Shown: in pieces, positions 23,341-34,201 of the stretch
Layout of the letters: each line of letters starts with the position of its first letter
How positions within the stretch are numbered: position 1 is the stretch's first letter
Origin: Brachycybe producta
Lineage: Eukaryota > Arthropoda > Diplopoda > Playtdesmida > Andrognathidae
DNA length: 64,000 bases
NCBI GenBank assembly: GCA_036925085.1
Contig: JAUPFP010000012.1
Coordinates: 3,594,960 to 3,658,959, forward strand
Direction of reading: 5' to 3'
Notes under the pieces: generated by a model
The model's database searches: none
What the model saw: the letters and a program-made list of their open reading frames with translations, nothing else
Told to the model about the DNA's origin: nothing
Translations under genes and position numbers: made by a program

Positions 23341-23674
23341 GCCCATCACTAGAACTCGGATTTTGATGCAATATCAACCGGAATGTTTCACAATATGTGG
23401 CCCAAGTGCCAATTGTGAAGTGACAATCTCGTTTAGATAATAAAAAAAAACAATTGTTAATTCTAATTTAAAACAGTGGTTAGAGGCTAGAACTCTAGTT
23501 GACAACTGATTGTAACCAGATATCTAGCCTCTCTCTCCAGCTTTTTTAATTAGAAAAAAAAAAAACAATTGCAGTTGCTCTAATGATGATGATGATTACT
23601 TCACAATTGGCTCTTGGGCCACAAATTGAGAAACATTCCGGTTGATATTGTATCCAAATCCGAGCCCTACCCAT
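23341..23674. mobile_element. foldback MITE, CTCGGATTT..CAATATCAACCGG
   Basis: Inverted arms: left ACTCGGATTTTGATGC, CAATATCAACCGGAATGTTT, GGCCCAAGTGCCAATTGTG; right CACAATTGGCTCTTGGGCC, AACATTCCGGTTGATATTG. A half copy is at 44340-44408. Confidence 0.82.
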
Positions 23675-24888
23675 CGCTATCACTATATAAATAACATTTT
23701 CACCCAACACCGCGTAAAATGCGCATGCTTGAAATGTGTTATGGAGGTTTCAAGTGCGTCATATCAGCTGTGTTGTGTTAATTTTTGGAATGAAAAAAGT
23801 TATATTTATTTTGTTGGTTTTCCCATTCATTTTTCCGCGATTATTTTAAAAGCATGAGCTTGGAATTATTTATTAAAATAAGTTTTGGTCGTCATTGCTT
23901 GTGATTAAAACTGTTGTTATGGAAATTGTTTCCGGGTTATTATTAGATGACGATATGTATCTAGGTATTTATAACCAAAATTGAACTGACTCTTTGACAT
24001 TTGTGTTCTCTTGAAAATTAAATGTGGTGATTTACATATTTTTATGCCCGCCATTTAGACCTGCGCCAGTGATATTCAGACTGTGGAACCACGTTCTGCC
24101 AGTCCAGGGGCATTTATAGAAAGAAAGAAAAAAAGCAGCATGATTTAAAATTTGTACCAACAATATTTAATTACCAGTCAATAAAATATAATTATCATGA
24201 AATTAGGGGATTGGTTAGTAAGTTTAGTTAATTATTTTTTAACAAGTGTACCCACCAACATTGGAAAGTCTGGAATTTTTAGGGAGTTTGAAATATTTGG
24301 TTTGAACACGGAGGGGGGGGGGAGGATTTACGTAAAAATACGAAAAAAAAAAACTGGAAAATTAGGGAATTTACTTAAAAACAAGAAAAAAACCTGGAAA
24401 ATGTAGTTAATTTACTTAAAAACAACTACATTTTTCAGGTTTTTTTCTTCTTAATTTACTTAAAAACAAGAAGAAAAAAACCCTGGAAAATGTAGGGAAT
24501 TTACTTAAAAACAAGAAGAAGAAAAAAACGGAAAATGTAGGGAATTTAAAATTCGCTAGATTTCTTGCTTTCGTTGAAATTACATAATGTTGTTTTCATA
24601 GCGAGTGAAATTTCTGAAGGTAATGGTCTCTTAACTTTTTAGTTATACATGCCTCGTCCTAAGAAGAAACTTGTGATGTCAATCCCTATTACGTCACAAG
24701 CTTCTTCTAAGGATAAGGCAGCTATTGTTCCCCCTATACCCCTGTACTCATAAATACAGCTGTTGATAAATGGTAAATTCACTGAATTGAGTATTGTTGC
24801 ATCATGGCAACACTTGCTCTCAAATGTCTAGAATGCATTATTCTGATTTATAATTTACTTTTCTTTTTGTGTCATATGATTAATGTTC
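23675..24888. other. intergenic, mostly unassigned
   Basis: 24070-24115 (GCCAGTGATATTCAGACTG) resembles a hAT-type end. 24330-24545 has three tandem units of TTTACTTAAAAACAAGAA with poly-A. 24650-24754 holds a small coding-like frame described separately. Confidence 0.5.
24650..24754 (+). other. small open frame, possible exon
   Basis: ATG to TAA frame of 34 codons with Lys/Ser/Pro-rich content (MPRPKKKLVMSIPITSQASS start), preceded by TTTTTAG like an acceptor. The first half is also an inverted repeat (CTTAGAAGAAAC-like around 24658-24712), so chance is possible. Not recognised. Confidence 0.25.
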
Positions 24889-25598
24889 TTAAGAGCCTAG
24901 CTACACGTCCATTTTGTTGTTGTGAGCAGACGACAACGAGACAAATGAGTGTTCTTCTATGGTGTTACTAAAATTGCAAGAAATCGCCCCACAATCGCTC
25001 AATTAAAATACAGGAAAGCGCAAAATGCAATAAAAAGTATTGTTCTTTACATACTGGATATACATAATTTTTCAAAAGGTCATTCTATTTTTAAACAACG
25101 TTCAAAATCGTTCGTTTTTTTACGCCCATGTTAAATCCCATTGAATCAAAAACCGTCCCACAAGCATTTGAAAAACTCTCGTTAAAAATGATTTAGAACA
25201 ATAACAAAATAATTAGCATATACTCTCATGCTTTGGCTTCACGTTGTTTTTTTTATAAATTTTCAAAAGGTCCTTCTATTTTTTAATAACGTTTAAAATC
25301 GTACATTTTTTAACCCCATATGTTAAGTCCCAATAGGACCAAAAAACTGTCACCCAAACATTTGAAGAACTCCCATTAAAAACAACTTAGAACAATCACA
25401 TACAAATTAGCACGTGCATTAATCTATTGGCTTCACGATGTTTCCTTTTTATAAGCTTAGCACGTGCACTTTTCTATGAATTATTATGTGACTTGAAACC
25501 TGGAGAAAAAACGTTAAAAAACCGTTCTTCAATCAAAAACGATCGCAGCGCCTACGTTCGGAGAAATTTTGAACTAAACGCTGTATCGAGGCTCTTAA
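24889..25598. mobile_element. TTAAGAGCCTAG foldback element
   Basis: Inverted ends TTAAGAGCC and GAGGCTCTTAA. Interior has two related arms (TTAAAAATGATTTAGAACAAT, CATTAAAAACAACTTAGAAC). Resembles the TTAAGAGGCTAC family in layout. A half copy lies at 56976-57252. Confidence 0.7.
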
Positions 25599-26214
25599 TT
25601 TCATAAGTTTCACTTTTTTTCTCCTTTTTATATCCAGTAGACAGGGACGTCATTTGGGGGGTGCAAGGGGGGGCATTTGCCCCCACATGCATACAGTACT
25701 GATTGTAATAACAATTGTTATTCCAATCAGTACTGTATATACATATGTTATAACTAGAGTTTGAACATATTTTTTTCAAATTTCTTGCAAATATAAATAA
25801 ATCCATCAGAACCTAATTTATATTAAGTGGCAATATGTACACGTCTTGCAGCACTGGCCTGCATATATACAAAAATAGCAAGTCGGTCAAGTTTTGCCCC
25901 CTGAAATGACGGCCCTGCCAGTAGGCCTAATCGATTATGAAATTTAATATTTTTGGATTTCTGTATCTGTTTTAAATTTAATGCACACAAATTGGCGTTG
26001 TCACTCACTGACCCCCAATGTATGGAAACAATAATTATAATGTTTCTCTTTTTTCTGGGATTAAACAGACATCAATTGTGAAACCATAGAGAAAAGCCCT
26101 TTTTAGAGAAAACCTCTCTTCACCACCCAACCCGACCTTATTTGTTTTGATGTGCTAAGTTGTTAAAATCGACATAAAGTAACATGAATAAAAAGCGGTT
26201 GGAAAAAAACAACA
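25599..26214. other. intergenic, degenerate foldback
   Basis: 25645-25920 looks like a foldback MITE: GACGTCATTTGGGGGGTGCA at left and CCCTGAAATGACGGCCCTG at right, with palindrome TACTGATTGTAATAACAATT near 25704. The remainder is unassigned. Confidence 0.55.
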
Positions 26215-26421
26215 ACAGGCAATTAGAAAACGGGATAAACAGAAGTTGGCTCCGCCCTTTTTTATGACGAACGGCAACTTGGAATTGGCTTGTTGTGTGG
26301 TTCGACGTGGAAAAAGGCGGAGCATGTGACGTCAGACTACATAACCAACCAATTAGAAGTTGCCGTTCGTCATAAAAAGGGCGGAGCCAACGTCTGTTTA
26401 TCCCGTTTTCTAATTGCCTGT
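26215..26421. mobile_element. ACAGGCAATT MITE
   Basis: Ends ACAGGCAATTAGAAAACGGG and CCCGTTTTCTAATTGCCTGT. Flanking TTGGAAA occurs on both sides, but on the left it is displaced by an AAC repeat. Confidence 0.9.
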
Positions 26422-26574
26422 TTGGAAAGAAAAAAACTTTTTATATGTACTGCTTCCGTGTTGAGTCATTGATCGATATTTATCAGATCCCACAATACAA
26501 AGAGAAATTGTGAATGTAGGCCTTAATGTATGTGCTTGCAGAGAGACAGACAGTCCTGTCTGCTATCGACAGAC

Positions 26575-26872
26575 TTGCTATTTTTATTATTATGATTTAT
26601 TACTCGCTTTTATATTTTACTTGCTTTTATTTAACTTCATAATTCGTTTGTTTGTCCTAAATTGTCCACCACTTTCTGAAATATTTGAAAATAATACACA
26701 CTGCAATGGATTTGAACCCATGACCAACATAACCATGGGCTTAGAGTCTGAGACACTAACCACTACACCAACAAGACAAAAAGGAATTACATCTTGTTTT
26801 TCTTTTTAAGACCCATTTTTTAAATAAAAGCGAGAATCACGAAAACATGTTTTTTGTTTTAATTTTCTTGTT
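26575..26872 (-). mobile_element. tRNA-derived SINE, copy 2
   Basis: Minus-strand A box GTTGGTGTAGTGGTTA (26757-26772) and B box GGGTTCAAATCC (26708-26720). Body shared with 15525-15805: TTCTGAAATATTTGAAAATA and TTACTCGCTTTTAT. No clear target duplication was seen. Confidence 0.75.
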
Positions 26873-26916
26873 TTCATCGCTATTGTGAAGTAATTTGGAA
26901 AAAGTAATAATGAAAT

Positions 26917-27594
26917 CAGGGGCGTAGCTAGGGAACCGCCAGACCCGCAACTGCGGGGGGGGGGGGGCGCAAAAAACAAAAAACGAAATGAAAGTCAATG
27001 TATTTTCAAAAATAATTGAATAAATTAAGCAAGTGATTCCGAATCACTCGCTTAATTTATTCAGTTATTTTCGACAATAAATCGACTTTCATTTCGTTTA
27101 TTGTGCACTAAAATTTTTTTTAGGGGGTGCTATTATGATGAATGGCGGAACGGTCCGAACAGTCGGAAAAATAGTAGGAACAGTCCGAAGGTTTGGTTTA
27201 GTAAAATTAAGTTGTTGCAGGGGGTCTGGGGGCGCAGACCCCAACTTTTTTTTTTTTAAGAATTATTAAATAAAATTAGTCCATTGTTCCGACTGTTCCC
27301 TAATTTGTTCGATAGGAGGAACGGTCGGAAAAATAGACCAATTTGATGTAATAAAAATAAAAAAAATGGAGGACTGGGCCCCCAGGCCCCCTGCAACAAG
27401 GCTTATTTTACTAAACCTAACCTTCCGACTGTTACTACTGATCCGCAATTCATCAAAATAGCAACCCCAGTACGAGGGTAAGTGGAGGGGGACTTAAAGA
27501 GAGCGCAACTTTTTATGTAGCTCGGGGGGAGGGCGCAAAGTTTTACGCGGCGGGGGGGGGGGGGTGGGCACAACCAAGTCTAGCTATGCCACTG
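26917..27594. mobile_element. CAGGGGCGTAGCTAGG hAT-like MITE, composite
   Basis: Ends CAGGGGCGTAGCTAGG and CTAGCTATGCCACTG. 8-bp flanks AATGAAAT and GATGAAAT (one mismatch). Contains a nested foldback (27121-27475). Confidence 0.8.
27121..27475. mobile_element. GGCGGAAC..CAGTCGGA foldback (nested)
   Basis: Left TAGGGGGTGCTATTATGATG and right CATCAAAATAGCAACCCC are inverted. Internal CCGAACAGTCGGA and GTTGCAGGGGGTCTGGGG inverted as CCCCCTGCAACAAGG. A related fragment is at 40095-40165. Confidence 0.7.
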
Positions 27595-27691
27595 GATGAA
27601 ATACTATAATTAAGGCCTTCCAGTTCCTAGAGCGCAACAAAACCTTCTGAAACTTCGTATATCTTCGCGCGTTTTTCGTCTTTCGAATCCT

Positions 27692-28121
27692 AAAGCTTCA
27701 ATCACACGGGGCGATTTGGTCGCGGCTAATGGTCGCCACTCTCACTAGCCGCCACAAGACGGTCACACGGAGCTACTGGTATCGACGAGTAGCTAGTCGC
27801 TTGTGAGCTATTGAAGTGTAGTCTTGTGTGCTTTGAATACTATGAAATCTCGTTATTTGGTCACGAGGTTGGTACGTGAAGAGGCGAGTAGCGATTTGAG
27901 GTGTCAGACGAGGCGATTGCAGCACTGTGTAGCGGCGACTAGGTCATGTGACCACTCGTTCGTTTCCGGCTACTAGAATTGAACGTGCTCAATCCTTGTC
28001 GCCGCGACTTTTTATAGCTGCAAATTGGGCGACTCGCGGCGATTAAGCTGTCACATGTAGCTATTACTCGCTGCTATTCAAGTAGCCGCGACAAAAATCG
28101 CCCTGTGTGACTGAAGCTTAA
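27692..28121. mobile_element. AAGCTTCAATCACACGGGG foldback MITE
   Basis: Inverted ends AAGCTTCAATCACACGGGGC and CCCTGTGTGACTGAAGCTT, next TTTGGTCGCGGCTA/TAGCCGCGACAAAAA. Interior full of CGACTAG and AGCTA motifs. Confidence 0.88.
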
Positions 28122-28159
28122 CCTAAAAAGAACTTATAAAGGCACTTTAAAGTTTATTG

Positions 28160-28895
28160 GAGATTCGAAAACTCGTATCTTCGCGCCTTTTTTCGTATTT
28201 CGAATCCTAAACTTAAAAACAAAACTCTTTAAAAACTTTGGTAAAATTAGTTTCAACTCGATTGACGTTAAGGGTTGGTTTATACTCCCTTGCTAAGCGG
28301 CAAAGCAGCCTGCGAAGCTTCAAAAATGACGTCAGAGCTTCAGGTTTTTGCCTTCGCCAGAGCATGAAGCTAGCTTTGAAATTGTTCAACTTTTCAAAGC
28401 TTAGCAACTCAAAGCACCAATCAGGAAACGGATAGACAAAAGGGGTGAATAAGTCACACCTTTTTTCTTCCAGAAGGGGAAGGGTTCTATTGTTTTGTGT
28501 ATCTGTTTTATAGGATATAAAGGTCATAAAATAGGGTAAACTTTGCAAGGCCACATGTATGTGTGAACAAGCTAAGCTTTGGGGAGCTAATTTTACAGAA
28601 CTTCAAAGCTTGCAAATCTTAGCAAAGTTTGGAGTATAAACCTACCCTAATAGAAGCGTTCACTAACAGAAAACCCGGCGATTGTTGCAATTTTGATGGT
28701 TATCCGGATGACCATTATCATCAACTTGTGGCGACCCTTGAGTTGCCACACTTGTTTTTTTATTATTAATAATTTAATATTTAATATAATTTTGTTTATT
28801 TGCATCTTATCAATGAATAATATAGGATTCTTATAATGAAGGTTTCGAGATTCAAGGGATTCGAGAAAATTTAGGATTCGTCCCACCTCTACTCA
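28160..28895. mobile_element. GGGACGAATCC element, interrupted
   Basis: Reverse orientation relative to 5235-5625, from GAGATTCGAAAACTCGTATC to GGATTCGTCCCACCTCT. It is split by the AAGCTT-rich element at 28274-28652. Confidence 0.7.
28274..28652. mobile_element. AAGCTT-rich foldback element
   Basis: Starts GTTGGTTTATACTCCCTTGC and ends GGAGTATAAACCTACCC. It shares TGAAGCTAGCTTTGAAATTG with 4625-5228 and is nested in a CGAATCC-type element. Confidence 0.72.
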
Positions 28896-29220
28896 TAACT
28901 GAAATTTGAGGTCTACGTGACATTTTACATGTTTCCCTTTGAAGGGCATCAGTTAGTACAAAGAGGGTGGAGGGAGTGGGGGGGGGCAGCGATGGCACAA
29001 AAGGGGAAGACAGGTTCTAGGACCCTTTTTTTCTATTGTTATGTAGCTATCAAAACCTGCTTCCTATTTACTTTTAAAATCTAGATGGTGGTGTTGTTTG
29101 GTGTTCATGGTTTATTTTAAGCCATGGTCAAACGGTTTTTTTCTTCTCTTGCTTCTGGTGGTCACTTTTGTGACGCTTTGGTGTCATAATGCACATTTGG
29201 GCCGGGGGGGGAATGGAGAA

Positions 29221-29247
29221 GAGAGAGAGAGAGAGAGAGAGAGGGGT
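29221..29247. repeat. GA microsatellite
   Basis: (GA)n of about 26 bp. Confidence 0.9.
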
Positions 29248-29264
29248 GGATGGGCCATTTTGAA

Positions 29265-29590
29265 ACCAATTTGCGATAATGGTGTTAGAGATATATTGAT
29301 TTATAATGTTTTAAAACAAGAAGAAAATTTAGAGAAGCTCCCTGCTGAAGCAAAGAAAACCTCCCTTTGGAGATGTGTAGAAGACAAGCAATTAGAAATC
29401 GGGACAAACAGAAGTTGGCTCCGCTCTTTGTATGACGACCGGCAACTTCTAATTGGTTTATTGTGTGGTTCGACGTTGAAAAGGGCGGAGCCAACTTCTG
29501 TTTGTCCCGATTTCTAATTGCCTGTGTGTAGAAGATGGGAGACATTCTGAATTAAAAATTAGTAGTTGGTGGGGAGGGGAGGGGTTGTGT
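29265..29590 (+). other. open frame interrupted by MITE, possible exon
   Basis: The frame reads DNGVRDILIYNVLKQEENLE then KLPAEAKKTSLWRCVED up to a MITE at 29384. After the MITE and its 9-bp duplication the same frame continues briefly (GRHSELKISSW). Composition looks protein-like, but I recognise no family and see no clear splice sites. It could be an old transposon gene fragment. Confidence 0.25.
29384..29525. mobile_element. ACAGGCAATT MITE, internally deleted
   Basis: 142 bp, ends ACAAGCAATTAGAAATCGGG and TTTCTAATTGCCTGT. Exact 9-bp duplications GTGTAGAAG at 29375-29383 and 29526-29534. Confidence 0.93.
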
Positions 29591-30007
29591 GTGGCCTCTT
29601 TGATTATTTAGAATAATTTTGTTGTGGCAATTGTCGAAATTGATTTATGACACAGGGACAAAAAGGGTACGAATCGAATTGGGGGGGGGGGGAGGGTTAA
29701 CTTTTTGAAAGGAGGACTAAAAAAGAGTGATTGTTTTAAGGTCGTTTTGGGAGGAGGATTTGAAGGGAGGAAGAGGACTGAAGATAAAGTGTTCTGGTGA
29801 TGACTCTATGAGTCTAAAGTGGTAGCGAGCAAAAGTGTCTTTAAGCGTGTGAAAGGAGGAGACAGGCCGTAAATAGGTTTCCAATTTACGAAATTCTCCG
29901 TTTCTAATTTTTAAGGTCAAAACAGTCGTCAATGAAAGATGCATGTGATGCGTTATGGATACTTAAGTACAAAAGATTTCGAAAATAGCGAAAGATGGTT
30001 CTTTTTC
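29591..30007. other. intergenic, unassigned
   Basis: G-rich tract 29680-29696. Otherwise no gene or repeat recognised. Confidence 0.5.
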
Positions 30008-30810
30008 AAGAGTCTACAGCACAAAATTACTTCGAAAAATCTCCACAAAGAGCGCTAGCATCGTTTTTCTATTGACCCATAGACCCAATGTTTGAAAAAA
30101 AAATGTTAATTTTGAAAATACACACAACAATGGCGGCAATATGTGCATTTTTCATATTTAAAGTTGTCCAATATTAAGTTTTCAAAGTGCAATGTGCACC
30201 TTAAGTAGATGCTGATCGAGTGATAGAATAACAAAAAATTGGTAAGTGTGGTTCTATTTTTAAAAATAAATAAATATTTTTAAATATTAAGAATACTCTT
30301 ATGTTAAACTCCATTGAGTATGTGCTCGTAAGCAAAAAAAATCCATTAAAATGCTCATAAAAATACGTACAAATAATTAAAAAAATCAGCACGTGCGCTA
30401 ATGTGTTGGCGTGACTGTGGTTTAATTGTGGGTTTTTTTAAATTATTTTTAGGTATTTTTTGAGCATTTTAATGGATGTTGTTTTTGCTTACGAGTGCGT
30501 ACTCAATGGAGTTTAACATAAGAAGAGTATTCTTAATTCGCGATTTTGAAATAGTTTTTTAAAAATAGAACCACACTTACCAATTTTTTGTTATTCTATC
30601 ACTCGATCAGCATCTATTTAAGGTGCACATTGCACATTGAAGACTGGACAATTTTAAATATGAAAATAAACATATTACCGCGACTGTGTGTATTTTAAAA
30701 ATTAACATTTTTTCTCTTTAACAATTAGGTCTATGGGCTCAATAGAAAAACGATGCTAGCACTCTTTGCGGAGATTTTTCGAAGTAATTTTGTGGTGTGT
30801 AGCCTCTTAA
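30008..30810. mobile_element. TTAAGAGGCTAC palindromic element, copy 3
   Basis: Ends AAGAGTCTACAGCACAAAAT and GTGTAGCCTCTTAA, with the same internal arms. Confidence 0.84.
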
Positions 30811-30851
30811 ATAAAACTGGGGGTTATTGGTTCTGCAAAAGTCCTCTGCAG

Positions 30852-31014
30852 TAGAGACCTACATTGAGTAAACATTTGAAGCCCAGCCCAGCCGATGAGA
30901 CTTTATGTTGGGCCCAGCCGACCAGGCCCATAAAGCCCACCAGGCCTACAAAACCCACGAAGCGCATGAGGTCCACAAAGCCCACCCGGCCCATGGGCTT
31001 TATGTAGGTCGCTA
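30852..31014. mobile_element. TAGAGACCTACA hAT-like MITE
   Basis: Starts TAGAGACCTACATTGAG and ends GTAGGTCGCTA, with the same GCCCA-rich interior. Flanked by exact 8-bp duplications CTCTGCAG (30844-30851, 31015-31022), a hAT hallmark. The target is itself the end of a GGAGCCCTGCA MITE. Confidence 0.88.
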
Positions 31015-31028
31015 CTCTGCAGGGCTCC

Positions 31029-31835
31029 ATAAATTGAACCTCAAATATTTGAAAATTTTGTTTTACCATAATCCTATAATATATTATGCTAATTTATTAG
31101 CAATTGTGCCGAAAAATGTTTACCCCCCCCCCCCTCTTTTCTCGTTTTATAGAATTTGTATTGTTTTTGTTTTTTATGTTTGGTTGTCAACGATACCTCA
31201 AACAAACTAAATAATAGTAAATAGTCGATAAAAAGTGGTTGTTTTGTTTATTTTTCTTGTTTGATTTTTTTTTTTAATATACACTTTTCTGTTATCGTTG
31301 TGTCATTGACACCACGACAACCAGACAAGATGTTAGATCCTTTTTTTTTTTTTTTTTGCAGTTCTTTTCTGAGTAAAAAAAGGGGCAAAGTTCCTGGATT
31401 TTTAAGTTGGAACAAAAAAAATTGAGTTTTATGTCGCGCACCTTTTTTCATGATTTTATTTTTTTTTTGGTGGAAGGTGGGTTGGCTCAATTATGAGATA
31501 AATTCACAGGAAATACAATTGATTAAAAAATTTAGGGTCTCGTTTTTTTTGTGTGTGAAGTTTTTTCATGGAAAGAGAAGCTATTGTCATGACTCATGAT
31601 TGCCATTGGAAGATATGAAAGTGTTGATTTCTCGTAGTATTTGTGACGCGGAACCTCTTGCAGCATATTGGGTCATAATAAAAGGATGAACAATCATGGA
31701 AGGGTAATCCTAAAACCTGAAACAGAATGCATATAGAAAACCATGGGATGAACACTATTAACATGGGTGCAAAACACACAATTCATGTTTTAAATCGATT
31801 TTTTTACATGGGGGGGGGGGTTGTTTAAAAGTTTT
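31029..31835. other. intergenic, unassigned
   Basis: T and C homopolymers (31122-31133, 31340-31357). 31680-31790 belongs to the gatgaac repeat family (GGATGAAC ... GAATGCATATAGAAA ... GGATGAACAC). No gene. Confidence 0.55.
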
Positions 31836-32390
31836 AGAAGGTTTTTTAAGTTTTTAAAGTGCAATGCGCACCTGAAATATATGCTGATCGAGTGATAGAA
31901 TGACAGTACGGTTGTATTTTTAAAAACTATTTCAAAGTTGCGAATTTTTAATTCTTACGTTAAACTCCATTGAGTAAGAAAACCACAACCATGAAAATGT
32001 TCTTAAAAATACCTAAAAATAATTAAAAAACAAAACAAAAAATCTATAAAGTAAACCACAGTGAAGCCAGCACATTGGCGCACGTGCTGATTTTTTTTTT
32101 TCTGATTTTTTTTTAATTATTTTTATTTATTTTTTATGAACATTTTAATGGTTGTTTTTCGTAGGCTACTCAATGGAGTTTTTAACATAGAATTAAAAAT
32201 TCTCGATTTTGACAGTTTTTAAAAATAGAAGCACACTTTTAAATTTTTTTTTTGAAGATCTATCGCTCGATCAGCATATATTTAAGGTGCATTTTGCACT
32301 TTGAAAACTTAATATTGGACAACTTTAAATATGAAAAATAAACATATTGGACGAGTACTGTGTATTTTAAAAGTTAATTTGTTCTTTAAC
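31836..32390. mobile_element. TTAAGAGGCTAC palindromic element, copy 4 (truncated)
   Basis: Lacks both outer ends. Inner arms remain (AAAGTGCAATGCGCACC ... AAGGTGCATTTTGCACTTTG, inverted, and AAACTCCATTGAGTAAG). Confidence 0.75.
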
Positions 32391-33378
32391 ATGAAGTTGC
32401 ATAATTTCACTGATTTTTTTCATTTTCTAAGTTAACAATTGTTAGAATAACTTTTCTAAGCTTTTCTACGACTGAATTTGCTTTGATTTGCAGTTTCATT
32501 TATTGTTTCTGGCAGTAGATGTAGCTAATTAATTATTCCAGGTATTTAATTATTTGTGCTTTTGTTATAAGTAATATACATGTTTAATAATTGTTTATTT
32601 GCATAAAGTATTGTTTATGTTCTAGTTGCATATAAAACGCACAATTTCTAAAAGAAATTTCACTTTATTAATTCTCATTTACATAAATGTTTTTGCATTT
32701 ATTAATGCAGCTTGTTTGTTGGGGTCTAAAGGGGTGGACTGAGAATGAAAACAGCTGTTTCAGAGTGGTTTTGTGGTGGTGGTGGTGGCCATTGGCTTTC
32801 GTTTAATAGTTGTTGTCATCTGCTTGGTGTTTGAAGATGGTGGTTGACCCTTTGATTTCCGGCCTTAAACTTTTATCTTTGTCTTTGTGTTTGGGGTGTG
32901 GGTGCTGTGAAAAAAATTCTGAAGAAAACAGAACTTTCTTATTTACCTCTCTCTCTCTCTCTCTGTGTAATGGAAGTTTTTTTTTGTTTAAAACATGATT
33001 TCTACTGTACTTTGGCAGCTGATGTTTTTCAATAATGAGAATTTGAATGAGTGTGTTGGGGTGGGAGGTGGGGGGGGGGGGGGGTGATGAGATTCGAGTT
33101 TTGAGGCAAAATGGCAGGTTTTGGTTGGGCCCAGGGGGCTCAAACGAAGTATCTATTAAAGACTTTGTCTTTTAAGATAGATAGGGAGGAAGTTTCATTT
33201 CTACAAAGTCACCTGATCAGATTCAATTTGATGATATATTTCATTAATGCACCTGGGTTTGTTATCTACATATATGCCTATTTCTAAAACGAGCCTGCTG
33301 TTAAAACATTTTTTTATTTTTCTAAATTTTTTCTCTATCAAAAGGATAGACTTGATGAGCAATGATGACTATAGTTTT
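32391..33378. other. intergenic, unassigned
   Basis: AT-rich with a GGTGGT run (32774-32788), a CTCTCT run (32948-32963) and a poly-G tract (33071-33084). No exon matching a known family seen. Confidence 0.5.
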
Positions 33379-33414
33379 ACCACAGAATAAGGATATATAT
33401 CCTTATTCTGTGGT
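33379..33414. repeat. 36-bp perfect palindrome
   Basis: ACCACAGAATAAGGATAT followed by its reverse complement ATATCCTTATTCTGTGGT, with no spacer. Confidence 0.95.
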
Positions 33415-33422
33415 TTTACTGT

Positions 33423-34065
33423 AAATAGGGAATGGGACATTCGAATCCCGCGAATCTTGAAATATATTCGAGATTCGAAAACTCGAATCTTCGCGCTTTT
33501 TTTTTTTTGTCTTTCGGATCTTTCGAATCCTAACCTATAAAAAAACTTGTTAAAAACTTTGGTAAAATTAGTTTTTACACAGGTAATTAGAAATCGCGAC
33601 AAACAGACGTTCGCTCCGCAATTTTTATGACGAACGCCACTTCTAATGGGTTGGTTATGTAGTCTGACCTCACATGCTCCGCCCCTTTTCAACGTTGAAC
33701 CACACAACAAACCAATTAGAAGTTGCCGGTCGTCATAAAAAGGGCTGAGTGAACGTCTGTTTGTCCCGATTTCTAACTGCCTGTGTTTTAACTCCATTGA
33801 TGTCCAATAGAAGAATTCTATAACAAAACAAAACAAAAATGGTGATGGTTGCTTATTTCGGTAGAACCCAGATCACCAATATCATCACCTTGTGGCGAAC
33901 CTGAATGCCACACTTGTTTTTTTTTATTATTAATCATTTAATATTTATTATTATTTCATTTATTTGTGTTTTAATGAATAATATAGGATTCTTATAGAAA
34001 GGATTCGGGAGATTCGAGAACCGATTCGGATTCGAGAAAATTAGGGATTCGTCCAGTCTCTATTA
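33423..34065. mobile_element. GGGACGAATCC element, interrupted
   Basis: From GGGAATGGGACATTCGAATC to GATTCGTCCAGTCTCT. Interrupted at 33579-33784 by an ACAGGCAATT MITE. The uninterrupted sequence at 5235-5625 serves as the empty site. Confidence 0.75.
33579..33784. mobile_element. ACAGGCAATT MITE (nested)
   Basis: Ends ACAGGTAATTAGAAATCGCG and TTTCTAACTGCCTGT. Flanks GTTTTTAC and GTTTTAAC. The host sequence is seen uninterrupted (reverse strand) near 5535. Confidence 0.9.
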
Positions 34066-34079
34066 TTAAATAATCAACT

Positions 34080-34200
34080 AGCTCAGATTCATACCTTGTA
34101 CACGCATGAGTTTAAATGAATTGAAATTAAATGTGTTTAGGTGAATTATACGGAATCCAGTTAAGGACATGAACCAAATAAAAAATTGACTTTTATTATT
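34080..34200. mobile_element. TACACACCTGA foldback, fragment
   Basis: CATGAGTTTAAATGAATT, GGAATCCAGTTAAGGACATG and AACCAAATAAAAAATTGAC match 15225-15310. Cut by the element starting at 34202. Confidence 0.75.
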
Positions 34201-34201
34201 A

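Noticed and set aside
33369..33836. 155-codon minus-strand frame
   Set aside because: Runs through a MITE nested in another element; its peptide repeats at other MITE copies, so it is not a gene.
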